Origin: Symsagittifera roscoffensis
Taxonomy: Eukaryota > Xenacoelomorpha > Acoela > Convolutidae
Direction: 5' to 3'
Length of the DNA: 64,000 bases
NCBI RefSeq assembly: GCF_963678635.1
Contig: NC_087067.1
Location: 53,000,233-53,064,232 of the forward strand
Shown here: in pieces, positions 64,000 to 64,000 of the stretch
How positions within the stretch are numbered: position 1 is the first letter of the stretch
Layout: each line of letters begins with the position of its first letter
Notes under the pieces: model-generated
Databases searched by the model: none
Seen by the model: only the letters and a program-made list of their open reading frames with translations
Told to the model about the DNA's origin: nothing
Made by a program: the position numbers and the translations under genes

Positions 64000-64000
64000 G

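Overview
This is eukaryotic, almost certainly invertebrate metazoan, nuclear DNA. Host genes are split by GT-AG introns, spacers are AT-rich, and most of the window is transposable element. Recognised host genes are the ribosome-biogenesis factor BOP1 (one coding exon, 51705-53753, +), the first three coding exons of an ethanolamine-phosphate cytidylyltransferase (PCYT2, 58188 to beyond the window, +), a broken Rab32/Rab38-type GTPase (two exons on -, 50813-50971 and 18315-18601), and an unidentified multi-exon gene at the left end (1217-5211, +). The species cannot be named from this sequence.

The centre is a very large Ty3/Gypsy-type LTR retrotransposon on the minus strand (23824-48402, 24,579 bp). 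Its two 921-bp LTRs differ at only about 4 positions by eye, so the insertion is young. Reading from its own 5' end (right) it has: LTR, primer-binding site, a 3-kb leader with about 16 copies of a CCCCTCCGGATT-like motif, a 2652-codon Gag-protease-RT-RNase H-integrase frame, a 548-codon continuation in another frame that ends in a TARG1-like macrodomain, then a 2374-codon ORF3 with a complete SGNH/GDSL hydrolase catalytic set, ORF4 in the same frame after one TGA, a polypurine tract and the second LTR. Degenerate SGNH-like modules recur in ORF3 and ORF4. No envelope-like protein is apparent. Short copies of the polypurine-tract sequence recur inside pol.

Other members of the same family are present: a diverged ORF3 relic on + (5830-7090) and an 890-bp solo LTR (12945-13834) inside a dead LINE. 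Around them lie several CR1/Jockey-like LINEs whose ORF1 has a PHD-type finger and whose ORF2 ends in a shared Cys-rich CTWR motif (14010-17750, 19533-23530, and relics at 8340-9850, 11130-14000, 17751-18312, 49855-50800). A different RT relic lies in PCYT2 intron 2 (59950-62090). DNA-transposon pieces are a 450-bp hAT mini-element with a perfect 8-bp target duplication (62317-62766) and two MITE-like elements (885-1072, 56972-57275).

History inferred from the layout: a Rab32/38 gene on the minus strand now has two exons with matching splice phase separated by 32 kb of LINE2, the giant element and a LINE relic, and its coding sequence has decayed. BOP1 and PCYT2 are intact next door; both have a splice acceptor within 6 nt of the start codon, which would fit spliced-leader trans-splicing.
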